64,000 nt of DNA. Origin: Companilactobacillus mishanensis. Lineage in GTDB: Bacteria > Bacillota > Bacilli > Lactobacillales > Lactobacillaceae. This document shows, piece by piece, positions 25,985 to 34,794 of the stretch. A program made the translations under genes and the position numbers. Below the pieces are notes generated by a model. The model did not search any database, was not told the DNA's origin, and saw nothing but the letters and a program-made list of their open reading frames with translations. Within the stretch, counting starts at the first letter, position 1. Every line of letters begins with the position of its first letter. The stretch lies in the NCBI RefSeq assembly GCF_003946505.1, contig NZ_RHON01000005.1, positions 170,547 through 234,546 of the forward strand. Reading direction: 5' to 3'.

Positions 25985-27314
25985 CATTCAAAAACTACCT
26001 CGTGAAAAAGTATTCCGTGATCCCATCCATAACTATATTCATGTTCAACATAAAGTTATTTTAGATTTGATCAACACTCGTGAATTCCAACGTCTCCGCC
26101 GAGTTAAACAACTTGGAACTTCATCTTTCACATTCCAAGGCGCTGAGCATTCAAGATTTACACATTGTATGGGAGTCTACGAAATCACTAGATTGATCTG
26201 TGACAATTTCAAACGTAACTATCCTTCACAGTCACCTAACGATGGACTCTGGGACGACAACGAGAGAATCGTTGCTTTGTGTGCCGCATTATTACATGAC
26301 CTTGGACATGGTCCCTATTCACATGCGTTCGAACACATCTTCAACACTGACCATGAACAGTGGACTCAGACAATCATCACATCCCCTGAAACTGAGATCA
26401 ACCAAGTACTCAGACAAGTTTCACCAGAATTTCCAGAAAAAGTCGCTAGTGTTATCGCTAAGACTTACAAAAACGCTCAAGTTGTCCAAATGATATCCAG
26501 CCAAATCGATGCTGACCGTATGGACTATCTACTTCGCGACGCCTACTTTACAGGAACAAAATATGGCATGTTTGATTTAACAAGGATCCTCCGTGTAATG
26601 CGTCCTTATCAAGGTGGTATAGCTTTTGATGCTAACGGAATGCATGCCGTTGAAGATTACGTCCTATCCCGTTTTCAAATGTATCAACAAGTTTATTTTC
26701 ATCCTGTATCTCGTGGAATGGAAGTTGTTTTAACTAAGTTATTGCGTCGTGCCAAAGACCTCTACGAGCACAATCAAATGAACGGTTTCGAAATGCCTAG
26801 TCTGCTAGTTCCATTCTTTGAAAACACCGTTACGACCGAAGACTATCTTTCACTTGATGATGGGATTTTGAATACCTACTTCACATTGTGGTTAGGATAT
26901 CCAGATGAAATTCTCAAAGATTTATCGTATCGATTTCTAAATCGTAAACCTTTCAAATCAGCTCAATACACTGAAGAAAGTGAATACAAATTACCTGAAC
27001 TGGCAAACATCGTCGAAGCAGCTGGTTTTGACAAATCTTATTACACTTCAACTAATACTAGTTACGACCTTCCATACGATGTTTACAATCCTCGTGAACA
27101 TAAGAGCAGAACGCAAATCGAAATTATGCAAAATGATGGTTCATTAATTGAACTTTCAACATTGAGCACCCTTGTGAATGCATTAACTGGTAAAAATCTA
27201 GGTGACGAACGCTTTTATTTTCCAAAAGCCATGCTTCAAGAACATCCAGATGACATTTTCAGCGAGGAATACATTAAATTTCAGAAACATATTTACAACG
27301 ATATGATTATTTAA
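25974..27314 (+). CDS. HD-domain phosphohydrolase (YwfO/SAMHD1-like)
   Basis: The 446-residue cytosolic protein has the HD-superfamily metal site: RFTHCMGVYEITR, then HDLGHGPYSHAFEHIF, and QIDADRMDYLLRDAYFTG. The opening (KVFRDPIHNYIHVQHKVI) and the length match the SAMHD1-like dNTP triphosphohydrolase group represented by B. subtilis YwfO and E. faecalis EF1143. A dNTPase role is therefore likely. It overlaps the lipoyl-transfer gene by 11 bases, so the pair is co-translated. Confidence 0.88.
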   Translation: MTYNIQKLPREKVFRDPIHNYIHVQHKVILDLINTREFQRLRRVKQLGTSSFTFQGAEHSRFTHCMGVYEITRLICDNFKRNYPSQSPNDGLWDDNERIVALCAALLHDLGHGPYSHAFEHIFNTDHEQWTQTIITSPETEINQVLRQVSPEFPEKVASVIAKTYKNAQVVQMISSQIDADRMDYLLRDAYFTGTKYGMFDLTRILRVMRPYQGGIAFDANGMHAVEDYVLSRFQMYQQVYFHPVSRGMEVVLTKLLRRAKDLYEHNQMNGFEMPSLLVPFFENTVTTEDYLSLDDGILNTYFTLWLGYPDEILKDLSYRFLNRKPFKSAQYTEESEYKLPELANIVEAAGFDKSYYTSTNTSYDLPYDVYNPREHKSRTQIEIMQNDGSLIELSTLSTLVNALTGKNLGDERFYFPKAMLQEHPDDIFSEEYIKFQKHIYNDMII

Positions 27315-27354
27315 CAATATCTAGTCCTCTTTTAAAAAATATCGGTTTTTCGAA

Positions 27355-27368
27355 TAAAAACGCTTTCA
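27355..27368. promoter_or_regulatory. Candidate CRE upstream of glpD
   Basis: On the minus strand the 14 bases read TGAAAGCGTTTTTA, one mismatch from the degenerate catabolite-responsive element bound by CcpA. It lies 58 bases upstream of the glpD start, consistent with glucose repression of glycerol use. Confidence 0.6.
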
Positions 27369-27425
27369 AACTTTCACAAATTTTACTATTATATATATAG
27401 AACATTTTCCCGAGGAGGAACTTTC

Positions 27426-29117
27426 ATGAAAGAATTTTCAAATGAAACTAGAGCCAAAAATTTACAAGCAATGCAAAATGAGGAATTGGATCTGCTTGTT
27501 ATCGGTGGAGGTATTACAGGTAGTGGTATCACTCTTGATGCACAATCTCGTGGTATTCAAACCGGATTAGTTGAAATGCGTGACTTTGCCTCAGGTACAT
27601 CAAGTCGTTCAACTAAGTTAGTTCACGGTGGACTACGTTATTTAGCACAATTTGCGCTTAAAGAAGTTCACGAAGTTGGTAGTGAACGTGCAATTGTTTA
27701 CAACAACGCACCTCAAATTACAACTCCGTTGAAAATGATGCTACCATTCTATGCCGGTGGTACATACGGACCATTCACAACCTCAGTTGGTCTTGATGTT
27801 TATGATCGTCTTGCACAAGTTAAAAAATCAGAACGTAAAATCATGCTTGAACCAAACGAAACAATCGACAGAGAACCTTACGTAAAAGCTGAAGGATTAT
27901 TAGGTTCAGGTGTTTATGTTGAATACAGAACAGACGATGCTCGTTTAACTCTTGAAGTTGCTAAGAAAGCTAGTGAATTAGGTGCCCTAATTGCTAACTA
28001 TACTAAAGTTACTGGTTTACTTTACGATGAAAACCACAAAGTATGCGGTGTTAAATTTGTTGATGTTCAATCAGGTGAAACTGGTGAAATTCACGCTAAA
28101 AAAGTTGTTAACTCATGTGGTCCTTGGGTTGATGAAATCCGTGATATGGATGGTTCAAACAAAGGTAAACATCTACATCTTACAAAGGGTGTTCACTTGG
28201 TTATCGACAATGCTAAGTTCCCTATTTCAAACTCACTATTCTTCGATACACCATTCCATGATGGCCGTATGATGTTTGCCATTCCTCGTGAAGGCAAAAC
28301 ATACATCGGTACAACAGATACAACATGGGAGGAAGATCCAAAGGAACCAAACATTACAGTCGCTGATGTTACATACATCCTAGCTGCTGCTAACCAAATG
28401 TTTGAACTTCCACAAAAACTTACACCAGATGATGTTGAATCAGGTTGGTCAGGAGTTCGTCCACTTATCCAAGAAGAAGGAAAATCACCTTCAGAAATTT
28501 CACGTAAAGATGAAATTTTCCAATCAGATACAGGACTACTTTCAATCGCCGGTGGTAAATTAACTGGTTATCGTAAGATGGCTGAAAAAATTGTTGACCG
28601 TGTTGGTGAACAATTAGCAGCCGAAACAGACTACACATTCGAAGGACAACAAACAGAACACCTATTACTTTCAGGTGGAGATGTTGGTGGTGACGAAGGT
28701 TGGTCATCATACTTCGATAAGATGGTTCACGAAGGAATCGTAAATTACGATCTTGAACGTGAAGATGCTGAAAAACTAGTTCAAAGATATGGTTCAAATG
28801 TTGCTGACATTTATGAACTATTGCCAGATGGAGAAGAAAAAGATGGACTTCCACGTGTTGACTGGGCAATGTTGAACTACGGTTTGAAAGCAGAAATGGT
28901 AGAACACCCAATCGATTACTTACTACGTCGTAGTAGCCAAATGCTATTTAACATCAATCATATGAATGAAGTTAAAGATGCAGTCATCGATTACATGGCA
29001 GATTACTATAACTGGGATGAAGCCACAAAGAAATCAATGACGGACGAAGTAAATACTAAACTAGCACTTACAGATCTACATGAAATCAAAGACGCATATG
29101 CAGCACATGAAGCTTAA
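27426..29117 (+). CDS. glpD: Glycerol-3-phosphate dehydrogenase/oxidase (FAD)
   Basis: This enzyme oxidises glycerol-3-phosphate to dihydroxyacetone phosphate using FAD. The 563-residue protein has the Rossmann FAD motif DLLVIGGGITGSGITLDAQSRG (quoted in part: VIGGGITGSGITLD), then the family signature SSRSTKLVHGGLRYL, and further on GTTDTTWEEDP and AGGKLTGYRKMAEKI. Length fits GlpD without the roughly 50-residue insertion typical of H2O2-forming GlpO, but both names are used in lactobacilli. GAGGAGG lies upstream of the ATG. A CRE-like site precedes it and a long palindrome follows. Confidence 0.93.
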   Translation: MKEFSNETRAKNLQAMQNEELDLLVIGGGITGSGITLDAQSRGIQTGLVEMRDFASGTSSRSTKLVHGGLRYLAQFALKEVHEVGSERAIVYNNAPQITTPLKMMLPFYAGGTYGPFTTSVGLDVYDRLAQVKKSERKIMLEPNETIDREPYVKAEGLLGSGVYVEYRTDDARLTLEVAKKASELGALIANYTKVTGLLYDENHKVCGVKFVDVQSGETGEIHAKKVVNSCGPWVDEIRDMDGSNKGKHLHLTKGVHLVIDNAKFPISNSLFFDTPFHDGRMMFAIPREGKTYIGTTDTTWEEDPKEPNITVADVTYILAAANQMFELPQKLTPDDVESGWSGVRPLIQEEGKSPSEISRKDEIFQSDTGLLSIAGGKLTGYRKMAEKIVDRVGEQLAAETDYTFEGQQTEHLLLSGGDVGGDEGWSSYFDKMVHEGIVNYDLEREDAEKLVQRYGSNVADIYELLPDGEEKDGLPRVDWAMLNYGLKAEMVEHPIDYLLRRSSQMLFNINHMNEVKDAVIDYMADYYNWDEATKKSMTDEVNTKLALTDLHEIKDAYAAHEA

Positions 29118-29123
29118 AGCAGA

Positions 29124-29237
29124 GCGTTAAAAACAGCGAAAAAAAGCCTGGACATAGCCTAGACATTGGAATTACCAACGAAGTTGGTGAGGCCAGTGTC
29201 GTAGCTATGACCAGGCTTTTGCTGTTTTTAGCGCGTT
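29124..29237. repeat. Long composite palindrome after glpD
   Basis: About 114 bases fold into one long stem. From outside inward: TAAAAACAGC with GCTGTTTTTA, AAAGCCTGG with CCAGGCTTT, CATAGC with GCTATG, ACATTGG with CCAGTGT, and ACCAAC with GTTGGT around a 3-base tip. It can terminate glpD on the plus strand (AGGCTTTTGCTGTTTTTA), but it is far longer than a terminator needs. It shares layout with the two tandem units that follow. Confidence 0.85.
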
Positions 29238-29251
29238 TTAGAAGCAAAAAG

Positions 29252-29481
29252 AGAGTGTGGAGAGCCACGGTCTGATTCCTGTCATAACCTAGGCAGCGTA
29301 ATTGCCAACGCAGTTGGCAAGGACGTTGACGTAGTTATGTAAAGGAATCAATGGCTCGCATAATTCAGAGTGTGGAGAGCCACGATCTGGTTCCTGTCAT
29401 AACCTAGGCAGCGTAATTGCCAACGTAGTTGGCGAGGACGTTGGCGTAGTTATGTAAAGGAATCAGTGGCTTGCAACACGT
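29252..29481. repeat. Two tandem 115-bp palindromic units
   Basis: Units begin at 29252 and 29367 with AGAGTGTGGAGAGCCACG and differ at only a few positions apart from their ends. Each forms a long stem: GAGCCA with TGGCTC, TGATTCCT with AGGAATCA, CATAAC with GTTATG, and GCCAAC with GTTGGC at the tip. Between glpD and the 86-residue gene (about 410 bases) I see no coding frame. Confidence 0.88.
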
Positions 29482-29528
29482 TTAAGCAAAACTAGAGTGT
29501 AGACGCTTTTGACTTTTACGCACAAAAC

Positions 29529-29789
29529 CTATCCCACAAACAACAAAATAACAGGAAGCAGCATTAACAAAATCAATACAACAATAATTCCCCAAAGAAC
29601 ATACCTATTAGTTTTATTCGGATACTTCTTTTCATTTTTCTTACCCAGAACATAAGCTGTGATTCCAAAAACAACATAGGCAACCAATTGCCAGCCTTTA
29701 CTGATGATTCCATAGTTTCCTAAGGTCAGGATGCCAATCATCAAAACAACCGCAATCACTGGATAAACAATTCGAGTGTCTTTAAACAT
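29529..29789 (-). CDS. Small membrane protein, three predicted TM segments
   Basis: An 86-residue protein I cannot assign to a named family. Hydrophobic segments lie at about residues 8-27, 34-48 and 64-85, separated by a basic loop (GKKNEKKYPNKTNRY). The start ATG has GGGGAGCGACGTT upstream, a good ribosome site. It stands alone between the palindromic repeats and the SLAP gene, with no obvious partner. Confidence 0.65.
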   Translation of the reverse strand: MFKDTRIVYPVIAVVLMIGILTLGNYGIISKGWQLVAYVVFGITAYVLGKKNEKKYPNKTNRYVLWGIIVVLILLMLLPVILLFVG

Positions 29790-29860
29790 AACGTCGCTCC
29801 CCTTACTCTATAATTACCAAAATCATCTCATATAATCAAAAAAATCACAGCAAAAAAAAA

Positions 29861-29880
29861 CGACATCCCTCGATGTCGTC
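29861..29880 (-). terminator. Terminator of the SLAP gene
   Basis: On the minus strand CGACATCGAGGGATGTCG forms a tight stem followed by nine T, directly after the SLAP-domain gene. Confidence 0.88.
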
Positions 29881-29897
29881 ACAAAATCCGATAAATT

Positions 29898-30431
29898 CTA
29901 ACGTCCGATAAGTACGTCGGTAGCTTTGACCCATTGGTCAGTTGAAACACGATACATAATTTCACCATTAACAGTCTTTCTTTGATCTGTTACGTAAGTT
30001 ACACCTTTTGGCAATGTTCCAACCACTGCACCTGTAGAATCATATAATGATGCTGGATTTGTAGCTTGGACCAAAGTTCTACCAATTGGATTGATAAATG
30101 TTACGTCGGCTGGTTTTACCCATTCATTTGTTGATACACGATAAAGAACTGGTTTGCCTTCTGACATATACATACGGTCGGCGATCCAATATGAACCTGC
30201 TGAAAGTGTTCTGCCAGTGGATGTTCCTTTATCGTTATAGATGGCAATATCACCGTTTGTTTGAACTTCCCCGTTGATGACTTGGTAAGAACCATTATAA
30301 TAACCATCAGAATCATATTGATTATTGGTGCTTACATTATTGTTGTCAGCTGTAGCGAAAACTTGAGTAGTTGTCATTGCACCAAGGCTTAGAGCTACTG
30401 CTCCAGCAAAAATAATTTTTGTAAGTTTCAT
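29898..30431 (-). CDS. Secreted SLAP-domain surface protein
   Basis: The 177-residue protein has a signal peptide (MKLTKIIFAGAVALSLGAMT, cleavage expected near QVFA-TA). It contains two related C-terminal modules: TGRTLSAGSYWIADRMYMSE with YRVSTNEWVKPADV, and GTLPKGVTYVTDQRKTVNGE with YRVSTDQWVKATDV. These are the SLAP-type modules that lactobacilli use to attach proteins to cell-wall polymers. There is no catalytic domain or LPXTG, so it is probably a small cell-wall-associated protein. The ATG at 30431 is chosen because AAAGGGG is 9 bases upstream; the TTG at 30440 is closer than usual. Confidence 0.8.
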   Translation of the reverse strand: MKLTKIIFAGAVALSLGAMTTTQVFATADNNNVSTNNQYDSDGYYNGSYQVINGEVQTNGDIAIYNDKGTSTGRTLSAGSYWIADRMYMSEGKPVLYRVSTNEWVKPADVTFINPIGRTLVQATNPASLYDSTGAVVGTLPKGVTYVTDQRKTVNGEIMYRVSTDQWVKATDVLIGR

Positions 30432-30599
30432 TTTTTGCAACCCCTTTAATAAATATTTTGCTTTATATTATTAATATAACATTTTTTAGCATACTATAAT
30501 TGCATTAATGTTAAATTATTTAGTCAAGTCTTTAATTTTTTATAAATTATAGTAAAGTAGATGCATTAATGGATTGAAATAAGCAAAGGAGATATGTAA

Positions 30600-31022
30600 A
30601 TGTTAAAGGAATTCCAAGAGTTCATTTCTCGTGGTAGTGTTGTTGACTTAGCTGTCGGTGTTATTATTGGTGCCGCATTTAATAGTCTGGTATCAGCTTT
30701 GACCACCTACATACTAAATCCTTTAATTGGTCTGATAATTGGTCGTATTGACCTAACTGATATGAAATTCACAGCTTGGGGGGCTACTTTCCTGATAGGT
30801 GATTTCATTAATGCAATTATCAACTTCTTAATCATCATGTTTGTTATCTTTATTATTGTTAGATTAATGAACAAAATGCGTCGTGATGGTACACGTAGTA
30901 AATTCGATAACGTTGAAGAGACTGATCCTCAACTTGAATACTTACAGCAAATTCGTGATTTGATGAGATATCAAGCACAACAACAACAGAACAATAACCG
31001 CAATAATCAAAATAATCGATAA
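30600..31022 (+). CDS. mscL: Large-conductance mechanosensitive channel MscL
   Basis: MscL releases osmolytes when membrane tension rises. The 140-residue protein has the N-terminal amphipathic helix (MLKEFQEFISRGSVVDLAVG), TM1 (GVIIGAAFNSLVSALT), a short periplasmic loop and TM2 (INFLIIMFVIFIIVRLMNKM). The tail is Gln/Asn-rich (RYQAQQQQNNNRNNQNNR). AAAGGAG lies upstream of the ATG, and a symmetrical terminator follows. Confidence 0.96.
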   Translation: MLKEFQEFISRGSVVDLAVGVIIGAAFNSLVSALTTYILNPLIGLIIGRIDLTDMKFTAWGATFLIGDFINAIINFLIIMFVIFIIVRLMNKMRRDGTRSKFDNVEETDPQLEYLQQIRDLMRYQAQQQQNNNRNNQNNR

Positions 31023-31023
31023 A

Positions 31024-31052
31024 AAAAGATTGGGAAAATTCCCAATCTTTTT
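31024..31052. terminator. Bidirectional terminator between mscL and the OCD-family gene
   Basis: AAAGATTGGGAA pairs with TTCCCAATCTTT over a 2-base gap, with A and T runs on both sides, in the short gap between convergent genes. Confidence 0.9.
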
Positions 31053-32038
31053 TATTGCCATTCTAATCCGACGTTATTCTCCTGTGCTTTCTTATAAATT
31101 CTATCTGCAGTAATTAAATCTTGTGCTGCGATACCAACAGTTTTAAAGAAAATGATTTCTTGATCATTCTCCCTACCCTTAACTTTGCCTGAAACGACCT
31201 CTCCTAGGTCACCAGCAAACTTATCTTTAGTAATCGTCTTATCCTTCAAAGGTATCAATAGATCTCCTGATTCGGACAATACGGCCTCTTCTGAGTCGAA
31301 ATAAATCTTTGATGCGTGGGATACTAGTTCTGAAGGTGTCTCTTGCATGTCCGGTTGAAAAGAACCAACTCCACAAACAGTTGCACCAGCTTTTACCTTA
31401 TTTCCATCAAAAACAGGTTTTTTCGATGGTGTCACAGTTATTATGACATCTGCCTTTTCAACTGCTTCATCAGATGTTTCCACAGCTATAATATTGGTTT
31501 TATATTTGGCCAACTTCTTAGACATCTTTTCCACAAAATTCTTCGCACGTTCAAAATTTAAATCATTGACTCTAACTGTTTCCAGATCTCTTGCAGCTAA
31601 CATCGCCTCCAACTGAGTTTCAGCTTGGCCGCCAGTACCTATCAAAGCGCCATCTGAGACAGATTCCTTGGCAAGTAAATCAATAGCGGCACCAGATGCA
31701 GCACCAGTTCTCAATTGAGTAATATAATTTCCGTCAATCATTGCATCTATCAACCCAGTTTCAGTATTCATCACCATGACTTGTGCATTAATAGATGGTA
31801 ATCCCTTGTCGATATTTTTAGGAAACATGTTCAAAATTTTTACGCTAGATGTGTTTTGCTCTCCACAATAAGCCGGCATACACAGGAAATCCCCATTTCC
31901 ATCATCTGTTGGTAATTGTGTTCTCAATGGCACATCGATTTTTCCTTCTGAAAACAGTTTAAAAGCATCTTTATCAGCTTGAATTGCATCATCCATCGTG
32001 AAAAAGCCTTCAACCATGGCTCTAGAAAGTAATAACAT
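31052..32038 (-). CDS. Ornithine cyclodeaminase / mu-crystallin family protein
   Basis: The 328-residue protein has the NAD-binding segment DGALIGTGGQAETQLEAMLA, an N-terminal dimerisation region with VPLRTQLPT, and the family block TGAASGAAIDLLAKE. Members include ornithine cyclodeaminase (ornithine to L-proline plus ammonia), alanine dehydrogenase and imine reductases. If it is the cyclodeaminase, it would supply L-proline to the proline reductase operon 20 kb away, an appealing but unproven link. Residues cannot settle the substrate. It ends inside the shared terminator with mscL. Confidence 0.8.
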   Translation of the reverse strand: MLLLSRAMVEGFFTMDDAIQADKDAFKLFSEGKIDVPLRTQLPTDDGNGDFLCMPAYCGEQNTSSVKILNMFPKNIDKGLPSINAQVMVMNTETGLIDAMIDGNYITQLRTGAASGAAIDLLAKESVSDGALIGTGGQAETQLEAMLAARDLETVRVNDLNFERAKNFVEKMSKKLAKYKTNIIAVETSDEAVEKADVIITVTPSKKPVFDGNKVKAGATVCGVGSFQPDMQETPSELVSHASKIYFDSEEAVLSESGDLLIPLKDKTITKDKFAGDLGEVVSGKVKGRENDQEIIFFKTVGIAAQDLITADRIYKKAQENNVGLEWQ

Positions 32039-32150
32039 TTCAGTCCCTCGATTTCTTTTTGATGACTTAATTGTATCATGTGAGCGTTTTCTTGAAAGTT
32101 GAGATTTACTGTAGCATTATTTCAATTACACAATTGATCCTCCAACGCAA

Positions 32151-32185
32151 AAAAGAATGATATCACCAATGGATACCATCCTTTT
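32151..32185 (-). terminator. Distal hairpin after prs (second copy)
   Basis: On the minus strand AAAAGGATGGTATCC pairs with GATATCATTCTTTT (imperfect), followed by TTGCG. It resembles the nearer hairpin at 32255-32289 in layout and shares ATATC/GATA blocks, and each is preceded by the same 27-base element. Confidence 0.6.
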
Positions 32186-32189
32186 CTAA

Positions 32190-32216
32190 TAACCCGTGGA
32201 ATTCCACGCTCTGATT
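32190..32216. repeat. 27-bp direct repeat, copy 2 (contains CGTGGAATTCCACG palindrome)
   Basis: Identical over 27 bases to 32308-32334, centred on the perfect palindrome CGTGGAATTCCACG. It lies 118 bases from the other copy and, like it, is followed on the minus strand by a hairpin with a T-rich end. Confidence 0.9.
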
Positions 32217-32254
32217 TAAACGCGTTGCTTTCCACAACTTCCTCCGCATAACAA

Positions 32255-32289
32255 AAATTCTGATATCCATACAACGGATATCAGAATTT
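32255..32289 (-). terminator. Terminator after prs
   Basis: AAATTCTGATATCC pairs perfectly with GGATATCAGAATTT (14 bp) around a 7-base loop, followed on the minus strand by TTGTTATG. It is a strong stem with a short T tail, 44 bases after the prs stop. Confidence 0.75.
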
Positions 32290-32307
32290 CGTGTTATTGC
32301 TCAGAAG

Positions 32308-32334
32308 TAACCCGTGGAATTCCACGCTCTGATT
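32308..32334. repeat. 27-bp direct repeat, copy 1 (overlaps prs stop)
   Basis: Same 27 bases as at 32190-32216. The edge reaches into the prs stop codon (TAA at 32333-32335), which suggests that the prs 3' end was the source of a local duplication. Confidence 0.9.
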
Positions 32335-33316
32335 ATTGTCTATTTACGCGTTTGAATCGTGTATCGAACAATGGACTTACTGGTTCATTGTTGTGGACAC
32401 GTTCGATTGCATCTCCAAGTAGTGGTCCGACTGATACTTGAACCATACGATCAATAATACGTTCTTTTGGTAAGTTGATTGAATCTGTTACGATCAACTT
32501 TTTGATTGGTGATGCTTCAATTCTTTCAACTGCTGGGCCAGAAAGAATCGGATGTGTACAACTTGCATATACTTCAGTTGCACCAGCATCGATCAATGCT
32601 TGAGATGCCAGAGTAATTGTTCCAGCTGTATCGATCATATCATCGATGATGATTGCTCTCTTGCCTTTTACGTTACCAATAATGTTCATAACTTCGGCAA
32701 CATTGGCACGTGGACGACGTTTGTCAATGATGGCAATTGGTGTCTTCAAGAATTCAGCCAATTTTCTAGCACGTGTAACACCACCATGATCAGGTGACAC
32801 CACAACAGCATTTTCTTCCAAATGATTTGATAAGAAATAGTCTGCCAATAATGGTGCACCCATCAAATGGTCAACTGGAATATCAAAGAATCCTTGAATT
32901 TGAGCAGCATGCAAGTCTAATGCAAGCACACGGTTAACGCCGGCACGTTGTAACATATTAGCTACTAACTTAGCTGTAATTGGTTCACGTGAACGTGATT
33001 TACGGTCTTGTCTTGCGTAACCGTAATAAGGGATAACTACACTGATAACATGAGCTGAAGCTCGTTTAAGGGCATCAACCATGATCAATAGTTCCATCAA
33101 GTTATCATTAACTGGTGCTGATGTTGATTGAATCAAGAATACATCAGCTCCACGAATACTTTCTTCAATGTTAATTTGGATCTCACCATCACTAAAACGT
33201 GTAACAGAAGATTTACCAAGTGGAATTCCCACTTCTTTAGCAATTTTTTCTGCCAATGGTTTGTTTGAATTTAATGCAAAAATTTTGAGCGGACGTTCAT
33301 TATTATTATATGCCAT
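32333..33316 (-). CDS. prs: Ribose-phosphate pyrophosphokinase
   Basis: Prs makes PRPP from ribose-5-phosphate and ATP for nucleotide, His and Trp synthesis. The 327-residue protein shows [20 protein letters not shown] at the N-terminus, [20 protein letters not shown] in the ATP-binding flexible loop, the PRPP-binding [14 protein letters not shown] and an intact C-terminus. It lies 15 bases downstream of glmU, a gene order conserved in Firmicutes. AGGTGAGAT precedes the ATG. Confidence 0.97.
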   Translation of the reverse strand: MAYNNNERPLKIFALNSNKPLAEKIAKEVGIPLGKSSVTRFSDGEIQINIEESIRGADVFLIQSTSAPVNDNLMELLIMVDALKRASAHVISVVIPYYGYARQDRKSRSREPITAKLVANMLQRAGVNRVLALDLHAAQIQGFFDIPVDHLMGAPLLADYFLSNHLEENAVVVSPDHGGVTRARKLAEFLKTPIAIIDKRRPRANVAEVMNIIGNVKGKRAIIIDDMIDTAGTITLASQALIDAGATEVYASCTHPILSGPAVERIEASPIKKLIVTDSINLPKERIIDRMVQVSVGPLLGDAIERVHNNEPVSPLFDTRFKRVNRQ

Positions 33317-33331
33317 TAATATCTCACCTTT

Positions 33332-34720
33332 TTATTTCCATTCTTCACTTTTTGATAGTGGTAGTCTGTCCCAATAATTTTCTTTATTGGTTTGTCTTGG
33401 TCGAGCTATTGCCATTGCGTGCTTCGGAATATCTTTATTGACTGTTGAACCAGCTGCAATAAATGAATGATCTTCCATTTCCACAGGAGCAACAATATTT
33501 GAATTGCTTCCGATAAACGAGTGATCACCGATGTTACTATGCCATTTTTGAACACCGTCATAATTAACAAATACTACCCCGCAACCAACATTGATGTCAG
33601 TTCCTAAAGTGGCATCCCCAACATATGAAAGATGTCCGATTTTTGTTCTTGCACCGACAGTGGCATTCTTAACTTCACAGAAGTTACCAATATGTACTTC
33701 TTCGCCAATATCAGCTTTTGGTCGTAAATGCGAATTGGGACCAATATCACTGCCATCGTGCATAACGGCACTGTCGATCGTTGACGAAATAATATTTACA
33801 CCATTTCCGATCGTAGCGTTATCTAATCGTGATCCTAATCCAACTAAACAATCTGATCCAATCGTTGTCTTACCAAAGATTTTGGTATTTGGTTCGACAA
33901 CTGTATCGTTACCAATTTTAACATCAGCATCAATATAAGTGCTTTCGGGATCAACAATCGTAACACCGTCACGCATATGGGCTTCGTTGATACGCTTTTG
34001 CATCAATTTTTCAGCTTGCGATAAGGCAACACGGTCATTAACACCAAGTGATTCACTCAAATCGTCCATTTGATATGCAACGATTTTTTCACCTTGTGAC
34101 TTCAAAATGGAAACTACATCTGGTAGATAATACTCGCCTTGAGCATTCTCATTGTTAACTGAATGTAAGTTTTCAAATAACATCTTGTTGTCGAAACAAT
34201 AAACGCCAGTATTGATTTCTTGAATCAATTTTTCTTCATCACTAGCATCTTTTTGTTCAACAATTTTGGAAACATTTCCTTTTTGGTCTCTGATAATTCT
34301 TCCATAACCAAAAGGATCTTCTGCATGAGCAGTCAAAATTGATACCGCTACATTTTGTTTCTCATGGTAAGTAAAAAGTTTTTCGAAGGTATCAGCTGTA
34401 AATAGTGGTGTGTCACCATTTACTATCAAAGTCATACCTTCTTTATCACCGAGGTCTTTTTCGGTTTGTAAAACAGCATGCGCTGTTCCTAATTGTTCTT
34501 CTTGTAGTGCGTATTTTGTACGATCACCTAACAAGTCTCGAACTTTTTCAGCTCCAGTACCGATCACAGTTTCTACAAAGTCAGGTTTGATTTTCTCGAC
34601 TTGAGTAACAACGTGATCAACCATTGCCTTACCTGCAACTGGGTGAAGTACTTTGTAAAGTTTTGACTTCATCCTTGTACCCTTACCAGCAGCAAGAATT
34701 ATTACATAACGATTCGACAT
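33332..34720 (-). CDS. glmU: Bifunctional GlmU (GlcN-1-P acetyltransferase / GlcNAc-1-P uridyltransferase)
   Basis: GlmU makes UDP-GlcNAc for cell wall polymers. The 462-residue protein has the nucleotidyltransferase motif [20 protein letters not shown] near the N-terminus and a C-terminal left-handed beta-helix of hexapeptide repeats ([20 protein letters not shown], then [20 protein letters not shown]). The catalytic stretch is [21 protein letters not shown] lies upstream of the ATG at 34720; the longer frame has no site. It is followed by prs. Confidence 0.96.
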   Translation of the reverse strand: MSNRYVIILAAGKGTRMKSKLYKVLHPVAGKAMVDHVVTQVEKIKPDFVETVIGTGAEKVRDLLGDRTKYALQEEQLGTAHAVLQTEKDLGDKEGMTLIVNGDTPLFTADTFEKLFTYHEKQNVAVSILTAHAEDPFGYGRIIRDQKGNVSKIVEQKDASDEEKLIQEINTGVYCFDNKMLFENLHSVNNENAQGEYYLPDVVSILKSQGEKIVAYQMDDLSESLGVNDRVALSQAEKLMQKRINEAHMRDGVTIVDPESTYIDADVKIGNDTVVEPNTKIFGKTTIGSDCLVGLGSRLDNATIGNGVNIISSTIDSAVMHDGSDIGPNSHLRPKADIGEEVHIGNFCEVKNATVGARTKIGHLSYVGDATLGTDINVGCGVVFVNYDGVQKWHSNIGDHSFIGSNSNIVAPVEMEDHSFIAAGSTVNKDIPKHAMAIARPRQTNKENYWDRLPLSKSEEWK

Positions 34721-34794
34721 TGGAAACTTCCTTTCAGTCACACAAATATACAAATATATAATAGCATTATTCCGGTCAATGCCTCAATTAAGAT

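Noticed and set aside
29252..29481. Insertion sequence remnant with a transposase
   Set aside because: No transposase fragment or coding frame lies in or beside the palindromic units; only the repeats themselves are seen.
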